60,000 nt of DNA from Cristatella mucedo. Taxonomy: Eukaryota; Bryozoa; Phylactolaemata; Cristatellidae. The translations under genes were made by a program, and so were the position numbers. Positions within the stretch are counted from its first letter, which is position 1, and the number at the start of each line of letters is the position of its first letter. The notes beneath the pieces are model-generated. The model worked only from the letters and a program-made list of their open reading frames with translations, made no database searches and was not told where the DNA came from. The stretch lies in contig WPIO01000143.1 of NCBI GenBank assembly GCA_009760855.2, forward strand, positions 349,001 to 409,000. Direction: 5' to 3'. This document shows positions 32,500-42,175 of this stretch, one piece after another.

Positions 32500-33130
32500 A
32501 ACTGACCATAATGCTACAAGATGGCATTGTTCGCCAGAGCAGTAGCCCATGGTTGGCACCAGCAGTATACACACTCAAAAAGAATGGTGACGTACGGACA
32601 TGTGTAGACTATCGAGAGTTTAACAAACGCACAGAAAAAAATTCCTACCCACTCTTACAACCGGACGCCGTTCGAGACCACCTAAATGGGAGCCGTGTAT
32701 TCACCACCTTTGACATTCGCTCTTGCTACTGGCAAATACCAGTACGTCCAGAGGACATACCGAAGACCGCTTTCACACCTGGACCTGGTCTTGGGGCCTA
32801 CGAGTTCTGCCGCATGCCATGCGGTGTCACCGGAGGTCCAGGTACGTACCAGCCCTTGATTGACAATATTCTTAGTGATCTTTCGTTAACTGAAACGTAC
32901 TTGGACGATCTGCTCATACATAGCGCGTCATTCGAAGAGCATGCTGGCCACCTTGATGGAGTTTTTTGCCTGCTCCAGGCAGCTGGTTTGCGTCTCTCTG
33001 GGTTGACGTCTCGGCTTGGGCAAACATCCGTGATGTACTCAAGACACTTGTACGATTCCCAAGGCACGCACCCCGCACCTGACAAGGTCGAGGCTGTGGT
33101 GAACTGGCCTACCACCCCGGTCAGCAACTG
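32500..33130 (+). pseudogene. Gypsy reverse transcriptase
   Basis: One open frame shows the ordered motifs: QDGIVRQSSSPWLAP, TCVDYREFNK, VFTTFDIRSCYWQIPV, YEFCRMPCGV and the catalytic YLDDLLIHS (YxDD at 32898-32909). The catalytic aspartates are present. The usual SGYWQ is SCYWQ and MPFG is MPCG. The frame ends at a TGA at 33131, and homology continues in the next frame (QQFLGLASYYRRFV). Confidence 0.85.
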
Positions 33131-33132
33131 AG

Positions 33133-33660
33133 GTGCAACAATTTTTGGGTTTGGCCTCATATTATAGACGATTTGTACTTAAATTTGCCAACCTTGCACA
33201 ACCTCTTCACTCACTTACCGCTTGTGGCATCGACGTCACTTGGTTGCAAGAGCGTGAGGCAGCATTCTCAATACTGAAGCATGCTCTTATGTCAGCCCCC
33301 CCCCCCCGTTCTTCATTACCCAGAACACCGAGTGCCTTTTTCAGTTTTTAAGAATGCCAGTAACCTTGGACTGGGAGCCGTCCTGGAAAAAATGGCCACG
33401 ACATCGCTTACAACGGTTGAACAGAACTACGGTGCCATCCAGAAAGAGTGCCTGGCCCTGATATTTTCGTTGAAAGAGTTTCAACACTACCTTCTCGGCA
33501 GACCATTCCATGTATACAGTGATCATGATCCGCAGGTGTGGCTTCACAGTAAAACAACTCCGAGGAATGCTGGCCCGATGCCGCTCTTTCGATGCAGGAG
33601 TATGACTTGAAGATCCTTTATAAGCCAGGTTGTCAAAAGCTAAATGCTGACTCCCTATCT
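33133..33660 (+). pseudogene. Gypsy RNase H and connection region
   Basis: QQFLGLASYYRRFVLKFA leads into the RNase H part. A C run at 33297-33307 shifts the frame. NASNLGLGAVLEK then stands where DAS is expected, so the first catalytic Asp is Asn here. VEQNYGAIQKECLALIFSL, FQHYLLGRPFHVYSDHDP and YDLKILYKPGCQKLNADSLS follow in order. Confidence 0.82.
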
Positions 33661-33889
33661 AGGAGACCACCATCGATGCCAACTGCTTGCCTGGTCGAAG
33701 TGATTCCGTGTGTATCGACAGCTGAACTACGAGCTGTGCTGTCAGCCGATGCCACTATCAAACTAGTCCGAGATGCGTCTGCTAAACCTGGCCAAACCTG
33801 ACATTGGACCGACAATGTTTTGAGCCGCTTCAAACAAATCTTTCACCAGCTAACTCTTATAGACGGTGTTCCTTACCGACGATTTCAAC

Positions 33890-34090
33890 CCCTCCCCTGC
33901 TCAGAATATCTCGTGGCACTTGTTGTTCCCGAGCCTATGCGGCTGAATTTTCCGATGCGCTCCCATGATGCATTAGGCGCTGGTCACCAGGGAGCGGCTC
34001 GAACCTTAGTTCGCCTGCGAGACGGTGCTTCCTGGGTCGGCCGTGACCTAGGGGTAGAGCGACAGTGCCGTAAGCATTCGAATACAATGC
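33890..34090 (+). pseudogene. Gypsy integrase zinc-binding fragment
   Basis: HDALGAGHQGAARTLVRL matches the HHCC zinc-binding segment, with both His in place. The later cysteine pair has become RQCRKHS. The integrase core that should follow is absent. Confidence 0.65.
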
Positions 34091-34989
34091 ATGTTATTGT
34101 TTTATTTATTATTAGAATGTAAAGTGGCTAAGAGTAACGAGGGAGGATTTTTTAGATCGTAATAGAGAATTCATACCCCAGTCTACAGGAGCGACGCTCG
34201 CTTATATGTTGTCCGCCACTACTAGGGTGGGGGGGGGGCTGACCGACATTGACTGACCAATCGAGGCGCAGCGTTTCTGCCACTGGCATTAGCGACAGCG
34301 CTGGCCAATCGGAGCGCAGCATCCATAAGCCCAGACGATGGAAGCTCCGTTTAAGTCTGTCTCGTGAGAGTCATTGATTAAACGTTGTTGAATTCGGACG
34401 TGTTTCGAGTGCCCTAAGTGGCTTGCTGTACAGCAACACGCGAACACACACGCTCACAATAAACGTCACGCAGACCTAAAAGAATACAGACAAGTTTTCA
34501 CACTTCGACAATGGTCTAAAACAGCAGGCTTGAGTTACCTATTAGCCGTTAACTTTTTATTGTTTATTATTTTGAGCAAGTCAGCCGACGCCTATGACCA
34601 AATTTATGCAATGCAGAAGTTTAGTTATTCAATTGAAACAGCTAAGTCTTAAGGCTTGAGTATCAAGCCTAGCGATCTGTCTTCGGCATTGCAGTAATGG
34701 CCAATGCCGTTGATCGGAGTTCCTTTCTTCGAGAAGGGCTGTACAAACTCGTGATGAAGACCTTCGTTCGGAAAATCGCTAATGAAAAAAATATGTTATT
34801 TGAGACCTGACAGCCTCACTTCGTTGACTTAACGTTGTCTCTCGACTCCATCCAAGCGATGTCCTCATCAATCAGACCCATGATAATAATTATAACGGAT
34901 CCTTTTTTCAAAGCGACCCACGAGAACTAAGGTCTCCAACGTCAATTTACGTATGCTAGAAAGGGTGAATAACTATTGGTTAATGGTAA
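34091..34989. other. Unassigned sequence, possible LTR-like segment
   Basis: The stretch 34091-34438 begins TGTTATTG and ends CAGCAACA and contains TTATATG, which would suit an LTR. No second copy or polypurine tract was found. The remainder has no recognisable feature. Confidence 0.3.
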
Positions 34990-35230
34990 CAGGCGCAACC
35001 AGCATGCATGAGCAAACAAATAGTAAATCACAAGAGCGGAGAAAATATCGTAACAATCAGTGAGTTTTAGTTTCTTTTTAAAAGCTGTCGATTCGATGAC
35101 TGTCTTTACACCTTCCCTAGTGAAATCTAGGCTTTAGGACCATACGATAAGAAAGCGTGTTCTCCATTAGATTTAAAACTGCTTAGACGCACAGCTAAAC
35201 GACCGAAGAAGTCAGAAGCTCGGGTTTTAC
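34990..35230 (-). mobile_element. LINE-1 remnant
   Basis: The + strand reads AGTTTTAGTTTCTTTTTAAA, CTAGTGAAATCTAGGCTTTA and GAAAGCGTGTTCTCCATTAG, which align with the complement of the LINE-1 C terminus. It is strongly diverged. Confidence 0.6.
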
Positions 35231-35702
35231 GGTGTAATGTTTGAGAAGAACTATTTTCTACAGGCAAGCCAGATCGAGAGGCTGCAAATTATTCAGATTT
35301 TTCCGACATATTACATAATTTTGATTCGTCCTCCAGAAATTGTCCATTCATCGTAACTGTTCACTTCAGCATCCGTTTTCATAACCCAAATGACTGGCTA
35401 TGTACAGAGTTTTGTTCTTTGGCTGCACTCACTTTCTCCTGCCGCTCTCGTACGTGGACCCTCATAGCATAAAGACCGCTCACTTAATCCAATATCGCAA
35501 GGTAAAGGGTTTCAAAATTGCTGCCCTTGGGTACAAAGTGTGCTCTCCTAATCCCTTGTGCCTCAAGTAAATGGAAAACAGTCATTGATTCACAAAAACT
35601 TTATTGCGGCTGTACGGGCAATGGTGTTGTATAATTCTCGGGCTTTGCTGTTCGGCACGGTGCAAACGTCCGCTTCGCACACTGACCTGACCTGACCACA
35701 TT
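35231..35702. other. Unassigned sequence
   Basis: No feature was recognised. Confidence 0.4.
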
Positions 35703-35735
35703 CGTGAAGGACTTGGCGATCGATAGTATTAACAG

Positions 35736-36278
35736 CAAGCAACGGATTGACTTCAAGGTTTTGTCACTCACTTTTAGGTCCCTTCATTCTATGGCTCCAG
35801 CCTATCTTTCAGATGTACTACCCCATCAGGCCAAGCATCGTACAACCCACTTTTCGGAATCCAACAGTCTAGAAATACCTCGTACAAACCTTAAATTCTT
35901 TGGAGACCGTGCATTTAGTTCGTATGCTCCCACAGCCTGGAACTCCCTCCCGACCTGCGTCAGAACATCCCCTGACCCGGCCACATTTAAAAGGAACCTA
36001 AAAACACACCTATTTAGGACAGCATTTAGTGGGTCCCTGTGATTCGTCCTTCACGTGCTTATGCGTGCTGACAATGTGCATGCTGCCACAAACCACATTT
36101 GCATGCTGACTCTGTGCATGTCACCCCTAACCATATTATTCATTTTGTTTGTTTTTCAAGCATGATTTTACTTACCATTCAATAGCATTTCACTTTGCAG
36201 CAAATGTAAAGCGCCTAGAAAGAGATTAAGTTCTCCGAGTGCGCTTTATCAAGTGCATTATTATTATTATTATTCGTA
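35736..36278 (+). mobile_element. LINE-1 3' end with intact C-terminal frame
   Basis: The open frame from about 35704 to the stop at 36042 contains QRIDFKVLSLTFRSLHSMAP, RTTHFSESNSLEIPRTN and AWNSLPTCVRTSPDP. The 3' untranslated region, the hairpin (AAAGCGCCTAGAAAGAGATT then GTGCGCTTTATC) and a (TTA)n tail follow. The 5' truncation point is almost the same as in the copy at 16360. A 33 bp leader before it recurs at 37685-37718. Confidence 0.92.
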
Positions 36279-36324
36279 CAAATAGCACAGGTTGTACGCT
36301 ATCCGAACTGGTGAGGGTTAGGCG

Positions 36325-36430
36325 GACGCTGTCACTGTCATGAGCATGTCACTGTCACTGTCACTGTCATGACCATGTCACTGTCACTGTCACTGTCATG
36401 ACCATGTCACTGTCACTGTCACGAGCACAG
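36325..36430. repeat. (CACTGT)n / CATGAxCATGT repeat
   Basis: CACTGT hexamers alternate with CATGACCATGT or CATGAGCATGT words in a nested array. The 30 bp block GTCACTGTCACTGTCACTGT-CATGACCAT recurs in tandem. Confidence 0.92.
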
Positions 36431-37499
36431 GCACTGTCGAGCACTGTCCGCAGAAGTTCACGGAAGTGTAAGCGCAGCCAAGCTCCAGGACCGGAGCCTC
36501 GAGCTGGCTTTAATTTCGCGCTACTGCAGAGCAAGAGAATAGCAAATAGCGATATTTGACTGACGGGACACCGAAAGGCTGCTTGCACCCAACAGGCGCA
36601 TTTTCTTTTCGACGTGCGTGGACAATTCCTCAAGACAGGAGCGTACGAGGTACTCGCTGAAAGCGTCCATTAAGATGCGCGAGGCCTACAGAGCGTACTT
36701 TAGTATTCTCTGGTATTCTGGTATTCTGGTATACTTTGGTATTCTCTGTTGGGTATCAGCGAAAGCCCTAGGCGCCTAATTTATATTGCAGGGAAAAAAG
36801 AGAGCTTTCCGAAGTTTTCTCCGCCACGAGGAGAAAGCCGATTGACGCCTCAAGCGACCGTTTCTCCTGCATTAAAGGAGTCAGAAGGAGCAGGAGTCAG
36901 AAGGAGAAGTTAGAAGGAAGGAGAAGTTAGAAGGAAGGAGGCTTCTCCTCTTCTCCGCTTCTCTTGTCCTTCGCCAGCTGCACCCTTCCAAGCATTGAGC
37001 TGGCTGGAGCGCCCGCTCCTCCCATCATGCATCGTACCCGCCGCACATTACTTCATCCGTCGCCCCAGTACTGCAATGCACTGCCCTGAGGTCATTTCCT
37101 CTGCTCTCCGGACGAGTGATCGGGCATCTCAATTGGAAAGCAGCAAGTCAGACAGCGAGGTGGATATTGCAGATCCAGACTCCCATTTCACGTATGTGGC
37201 TGAGGATATTGCACCCTCACCCAGCCAGAACTACCTAAGCGATCTTATTAAAAACGTTGGTCCCTCAAAGAGTGCAATGCCGAGCCACTGAGATCTAGTA
37301 TCAAGGAACCGAGCGTATTGCATGCAAATGTTACAGTAGGAGATCAGAGAAAGCGTAACTCACTTTTCCCCACTTCTTCATAAGGAAAGAGGGGCAAAAG
37401 GTTCAGCAGCAATGTGGACAGTCTATTCAAGGCTACAGAAATCATTTCGAATCCAATCCAATGGATCATATTAATAGACAATAATAATAATAATCACGA
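36431..37499. other. Unassigned sequence with short purine-rich repeats
   Basis: GGTATTCT recurs at 36710-36745, and GAAGGAGAAGTTAGAAG recurs at 36898-36940. A 98-codon + frame at 36995-37291 looks fairly protein-like (acidic, Ser/Asp-rich) but has no recognisable domain. Confidence 0.35.
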
Positions 37500-37720
37500 T
37501 AAGACGCGTAGTACAGCACCCTAAGAGAACTAAACCTCTTGCCAGACACTTACCTATGCTTTAAAGGTAGCATATTATGGATTAGCTTTTCGGTATTAAT
37601 CTTTTACTTATACCTCGTACGAGCCTTAAATCCTTTGGAGGCTGCGCCTTTATTTCGTAGCTCCAAATGCCTGGAGTTCACTTTCGTGAAGGACTTGGCG
37701 ATCGATAGTATTAACAGCTG
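37500..37720 (+). mobile_element. Rearranged LINE-1 fragment
   Basis: 37610-37680 matches the LINE-1 C terminus (CCTCGTACGAGCCTTAAATC, CAAATGCCTGGAGTTCACTT). 37500-37560 resembles a LINE/SINE tail in the opposite sense. The block ends in the GTGAAGGACTTGGCGATCG sequence that also precedes the 35736 LINE-1. Confidence 0.7.
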
Positions 37721-37849
37721 GCCAAAGGTCGAGCAAAACAAGCAGAGAGACTCTACCTTAGTCTGCATTCCTAAGATGGTCGTCATACACCCAAGGAAAT
37801 GCTGACTCTGTGGAGTGATTAGCTCTAAAACCAGACTGTTACTTACTAG

Positions 37850-38330
37850 TTAGGTGTGAAGTTTCAAAATCTCGTTCCAGTGTTTTTTATAGGAACGGTT
37901 GAAAAGAGACTGGGCGGAGGTTGATCAAGTTCTCTTGGTCTAGTGTTTCTTTCTTGATTAGTGGCTTGACTACAGCCTTTTTTTAAAGGTGCTGGGACAC
38001 GACCTGAGGCTAATGACATATTTATGATGTTATTTATGCATGGCAGAAGCAGATCTATGCATAATAGAAGCAGGGCAATGTGATTAGGGCATAGAGGACT
38101 AGTTGTCTTCTTTGATTGGAAAATGAACTTCAGGATGAGGTCACTCGAGGCATCCTTGAATATAAAAATTGAGGTGCTGTGCAGGATTGAGTGAACGGAG
38201 TCCAGAGAGTAAGCATCCACCTTAGGGATGGACTCTCTGCTGACAAAGACGCTAGAGAAGCGATCAGTTAGGTCATCGCAAGGATCGCTAGGTAAGGAGC
38301 TAAACTGGGAGCGGTTAAGGAGGGGGTTGA
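37850..38330 (-). mobile_element. LINE reverse transcriptase N-terminal remnant
   Basis: Minus-strand frames include SSDLILKFIFQSKKTTSP, NIINMSLASGRVPAPLKKG and a NFRPVS-like region in other frames. They match 46354-46700 on the + strand and 12530-12700 in LINE-2. Stops and shifts are present. Confidence 0.75.
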
Positions 38331-38332
38331 TA

Positions 38333-38478
38333 TATATGCTGGTTTGACCCAGTGGTTAAGGTGCTCGCCCCGACCAAGGTCAGGCTGAGGTCGTGGGGTC
38401 GAGCCCCGTGGCATACGGGAAGCGCCTAAATAGAGATTAAGTTCTCGTATGACGCTATACAAATGAATTATGTTATTA
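38333..38478 (+). mobile_element. SINE-A (best-preserved copy)
   Basis: It has GACCCAGTGGTTAAGGTGCT (A box), GTGGGGTCGAGCCCCGTGG (B box), then GGGAAGCGCCTAAATAGAGA, TTAAGTTCTCGTATGACGCT and ATACAAATGAATTATG, followed by (TTA)n. The head is tRNA-like, and the tail resembles the LINE-1 terminal hairpin. Confidence 0.88.
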
Positions 38479-38834
38479 TTATTACTATTATTATTACTAT
38501 ATTAATGTAGTAGACCTCAGCATTTTTGGATTGGTGCATCTGTGATTCTAAAGTATTTCTTATAGAAGCTAGAATTGATCTTTGCTAGGATTTATTGGTA
38601 CGGCATACAGTAGTCCTCGCATGCTTGTCCATGGACTTTGTGGAGTTACTGACGAAGATACAGTCAGCCCTGAGCTTGTGAGAGCAAGCTTTTTCAAGCT
38701 TGGACTTAGTAGACCTAGCTTTTTTTCATGTCTTTGGTAAGCCATAGGCCATCCGGCCGAGGGTGCACAGTTCGCTTAGTCAGAGATGTAAACTCGTCGA
38801 GGATATCAGCTAGTGTCGTGTTGTAGCAATCAAT
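38479..38834. other. Unassigned sequence
   Basis: A fragment TGGACTTTGTGGAGTTACTG at about 38633 resembles the LINE-2 3' end. Nothing else was recognised. Confidence 0.4.
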
Positions 38835-39050
38835 ATGTGCATGCTGCCACTAACCACATTTGCATGCTGACCCTGTGCATGTCACCCCTAACCATGTTAT
38901 TCATTTTGTTTGTTTTTCAAGCATGATTTTACCTAACCATTCAATTGCATTTCCCTTTGCAGCAAATGTAAAGCGCCTAGAAAGAGATTAAGTTCTCTGA
39001 GGGCGCTTTATCAAATACATTATTATTATTATTATTATTATTATTAATCT
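38835..39050 (+). mobile_element. LINE-1 3' tail
   Basis: This is a clean 5'-truncated copy: GTGCATGCTGCCACTAACCA, the AAAGCGCCTAGAAAGAGATT hairpin with GAGGGCGCTTTATC, and a (TTA)n tail ending near 39047. Confidence 0.93.
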
Positions 39051-39289
39051 ATTCAATGATGAGAGGTCGGAAGGAGACCTACTCAATTCGCAGACGGCTG
39101 GAGCTTCCTACCCATATACAGAGGGGATGGGTCCACGTTTCTAATGCACGAGCTGATTACCGATTGGAGCCCACCCAAGTAATCGTCAAGGCAGTAATCT
39201 CGTACTCTCTGACTATTTCCACAGCTACCTGCCTTAGCTGCACCAGCAACACCTTCTTTGACTGTTGCTGCTAGCGTTTACGCCGAAAA

Positions 39290-39765
39290 CCGATACGACC
39301 TGAATGTGATGCAGAAACTGAAACTGGTGGCTGAAACTGATGCAGCAGTTCAGCTAGGTACGAAGGCGCCAAGCCGTGGCGGGCCTTGCTGGTCAGCTTA
39401 AGAACTTCGCTCTGTATCCGTTGCTCAACCGGCATCCCTCCTAGCTCTTTCAGCAAAGAAGACACGTGCTCAAACCGCCGGGACTTGAAGACTAGCCTTA
39501 CAGTCATATTCATAGTCAGCTGCAGTGGCCAAATAGCTTTCTTAGGTAGCCCAGTCAAAAGGGAATTACAATAATCAAGCCAAGACAGAACGAAATGGCT
39601 AGTTAAATCTTTGACAAGCAACTGTGGGAGAATGCTCCTGATCTTGGATAGGGATTGTACGTGATGGCTAGCTGTAGAAGCAGTCTTCTGAATGAAGCTT
39701 TTAAAATTGAGACAGCTGTCGAAAACGACAGCTGAATTTCGAGCACGTGGTGATGGTTGCATAAT
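39290..39765 (-). mobile_element. LINE-2 C-terminal fragment
   Basis: A 163-codon minus-strand frame contains AVVFDSCLNFKSFIQKTAST, FVLSWLDYCNSLLTGLPK, VRLVFKSRRFEHVSSLLKEL and KARHGLAPSYLAELL. This is the typical region after the reverse transcriptase of CR1/L2-like elements. Nucleotide matches to 10730-10960 place it in LINE-2. Confidence 0.9.
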
Positions 39766-40055
39766 AATGTACAGCCGAAGGCTCGGCGGAGTAGGCTTGA
39801 CCTGCCGCTTACCTAGCGGCGTAGCCTAGCACCTAATGCCGTTTGGTGCGCGCCTACGCGCAATAAGCTGGCCGCCACGAAACGAGCGTTTCTGGCCCTG
39901 ACCTACTTATTGCTACTAAAGAGGGTCATGAATCCGCGGCGTAAATTGGAAAGCGAGACACACAAATTGGGGATTTTACTGAGCTTTATTCTCAAGCGCA
40001 CAAAGTCGCTGCGCGTCTAGCTCAGTTTTATCTCCACACTCCTCACACGCTCTCA
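39766..40055. other. Unassigned sequence
   Basis: No feature was recognised. It precedes the tandem duplication. Confidence 0.4.
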
Positions 40056-40375
40056 ACAGCACCAACACTCTTGCGGAGGAAATACGTCTCCACACTGAGG
40101 CTACTTACGTCTATTGTGGGGAATGACCCAAATAGACGGAGCCTGAACTGGAGCCTAAACCCTAACCGGAGAACTAGGACTCCGTTTCCACCTTGCGGCC
40201 GTGATACCCCACACACGCCAGCTCAAACACTCTCGCGGAGGAAACACGTCTCCACACTTAGGCTAATTACGTCTAGAGTGGGAACGACCCAAATAGACGG
40301 AGCCCGAACCAGAGCCTAAACCATGACCGGAGAACTAGGACTCCTTTTCCATCTTGCGGCAGGAATACCCTCGCG
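40056..40375. repeat. Two-copy tandem duplication, about 161 bp unit
   Basis: AACACTCTTGCGGAGGAAAT (about 40066) recurs as AACACTCTCGCGGAGGAAAC (about 40227). Each is followed by ACGTCTCCACACT, a CCCAAATAGACGGAGCC word and GGAGAACTAGGACTCC. The copies are about 88-90% alike by eye. Confidence 0.9.
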
Positions 40376-40985
40376 CACCAACCACGTCTAACTCGCACCG
40401 GCAACTCCTAATGCCGAGACCACGTGCGAGCGCGCGCCCATGAAACACAAAAGAAACACAAAATGCCAGCTCGGGCGCGATACGACCGTATTCGGTGGAG
40501 TCCACCGAATCCTCCTAGCGCTGTCTCGTCCTGTCCCGTCAATCGCCGGCGAACAGCCCGCCCTCCTCCCTCTCTTTCAGAGAAACGAGACCAACGGCGT
40601 CGAAGCGAGGCCGAAGCGAGGCCCCGAACAAAAGACAAAAGACCAAAAGACCAAGAGCGAACGTCGCTCGACTCTTTAAATACTTGGCTGAGACAATGGG
40701 GCAAGAGCTTAGCGGTATTGGGCCCGACACCATGGCCCGTTACGGCAAGGAATTAATAGCGTCACTAGGCCACTGAAATGGCACCTCTGTCCAGCTTGAA
40801 TGGCAAATGGGTTCCAGACGATTCTTTTCTGGACAGAGTGAAGCCGGAGGTTGACAGGCCAGCGAACATCAATCAGCAGCTCCCGCGGGTTTCGGACCAA
40901 TTCTGAAGGCCGAGTCGCCACCGCTGGTCTCAGAGCTTCCTGGCTTGCTCTTAAGCTCTTGCTCTCTTACCGCACTGGCGCTCCT
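40376..40985. other. Unassigned sequence
   Basis: A 110-codon + frame at 40424-40756 is Arg/Pro-rich with no recognisable domain. Other frames are equally open, so coding is unsupported. Confidence 0.35.
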
Positions 40986-40989
40986 CTCT

Positions 40990-41378
40990 GGCTCACTGCT
41001 CCAGGATAAAGGAGTTCTTGCCCGCCGCCGAACAGCTCTTGTTCGCGCTAAAATTAAGCCAAGGCCAGCAAGGCGCTACAACAGCATCACCTATTAGAAG
41101 AGCCGAGCCTTTTAATCCCGCCACATGCTTAGGGTGTCCTACGAGCAGCAGTTCGGTTTTATCATCATTTAATTTCAGGAAGTTTTCCGACATCCAGGAT
41201 CGAATATCGGCAAGGCAAGCATTCAGTTTCTCAGTTGCTGCAGCAGATTACGACGGGTTGAATGACAAATACAACTGAGTATCGTCCGCATAAAAGTGAT
41301 ATCCTACTCCATGGGCCTTAATCACTTTTCCCAGAGGTTGTGTATAAATGGAGAACAGCAAGGGACTCCATACCCCTC
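40990..41378 (-). mobile_element. LINE-2 reverse transcriptase fragment
   Basis: On the minus strand the frame reads [17 protein letters not shown], a [17 protein letters not shown] catalytic box (about 41305-41255), then MSENFLKLNDDKTELLLVG. The YADD motif is intact, with flanking text typical of CR1/L2-like reverse transcriptases. Confidence 0.88.
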
Positions 41379-41396
41379 TCATCTACCTCATCCTAA

Positions 41397-41450
41397 TGCG
41401 GCGGTTCTCAGCCTGTAGGTCGCGACCCCTTTGGCGGTCGAATGACCCTG
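41397..41450 (+). mobile_element. hAT-type terminal sequence (single end)
   Basis: GCGGTTCTCAGCCTGTAGG, then TCGCGACCCCTTTGGCGG and TCGAATGACCC, resembles terminal inverted repeats of some animal hAT elements (CAGNGGTTCTCAA...GGTCGCGACCCC). No matching opposite end was found nearby, so this may be a solo end. Confidence 0.5.
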
Positions 41451-42066
41451 CCAGTGCGGCGGCGGGGCGGCGGCCGCCGCATCTCTCGGCGTGGCCCCCT
41501 GAAGAGTGAGGCAAGGAAGACACATCTCAGGACCAATTGATACGAGAACCGCGACAGCGGCTTATAATGGCAGCGTCCCAGAGCGGCGGCCGAGCCCCAG
41601 CGACGTCGCCGGGCGGCGTCGCCGCCCCGGCGCTTTCCGTGCCAGGCTGAGACGAGCGCCGGCGGGAGGGCGAAGATTGGTGGCTTGTGGGCGGACCGGA
41701 ACGGCGGCGGCGGCGGCGGCGGCGCCCGCTCAAGTCGCGCCGCGCGACGCACACGCCGAGCGGACGAGCTGCAAGAATCGTTAATAATTCTAACTTGGAA
41801 AACCAATAATTCTAACTTGGAAAACACGCCACCGCTCGGAGTCGCGAACGACGCTGGCTGCACGCGCGCGGCGGCGGCTTGAGGAGGGCGCCGCGCACCC
41901 GGCGCGGCCGGGCGGCGATCGCAGCGCCATCTACAAACACAAGGGGCTGGGCTGGGTGGCGGTACCAGGCGTAACCAGACTAAGCCGTCGTCACCAGCTC
42001 CGCCGCTCGCCGCGCCGCTAGCAGAGAGCGCGCGCTGTCACTCGGATGGGCAGCCCTCTTCGCTGA
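41451..42066 (+). other. CpG island, 5' exon candidate
   Basis: The sequence is very CpG-rich, with a GGC run at 41702-41726 and a small direct repeat TAATTCTAACTTGGAAAAC at 41785 and 41806. A strong donor, CGCTGAG|GTAAGG, occurs at 42066/42067. It could end a non-coding first exon on the + strand. No convincing protein frame was seen. Confidence 0.35.
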
Positions 42067-42124
42067 GGTAAGGCGCCGTCGTCGAGCGTCGTCTGCCGCG
42101 CGGACTCGTCGCACGCTAGCGAGC

Positions 42125-42175
42125 CGCTATCTGCGGGCGGGCGGGCGGGCGGAGGGGGCGGGCTATATAGGGAGG
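42125..42175 (+). promoter_or_regulatory. GC-box plus TATA core promoter
   Basis: GGGCGGGCGGGCGGAGGGGG is followed by CGGGCTATATAGGGAGG, with TATATAG at about 42163. Start of transcription would fall near 42195. The first ATG downstream (42288) opens only a six-codon frame, so the transcript's product is not visible here. Confidence 0.5.

Larger units (their letters stand above)
31040..34090 (+). mobile_element. Ty3/gypsy LTR retrotransposon remnant with nested insertions
   Basis: In order: a gag zinc knuckle (31178-31215); a protease start with DSG (31409-31417); a SINE-B insertion (31619-31783); a protease end reading VILGTDFLVQHGAVINLL (31797-31850); a linker; a LINE-2 tail plus (GA)n (32245-32492); reverse transcriptase; RNase H; and part of the integrase zinc-binding region. 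Domain order identifies a gypsy-type element. Stops and frameshifts occur throughout, the integrase core is absent, and no pair of LTRs was found. Confidence 0.88.

Noticed and set aside
34091-34438. Possible 3' LTR of the gypsy element (TGTTATTG...CAGCAACA)
   Set aside because: No second copy upstream, no polypurine tract and no target duplication. The integrase core that should precede it is missing.
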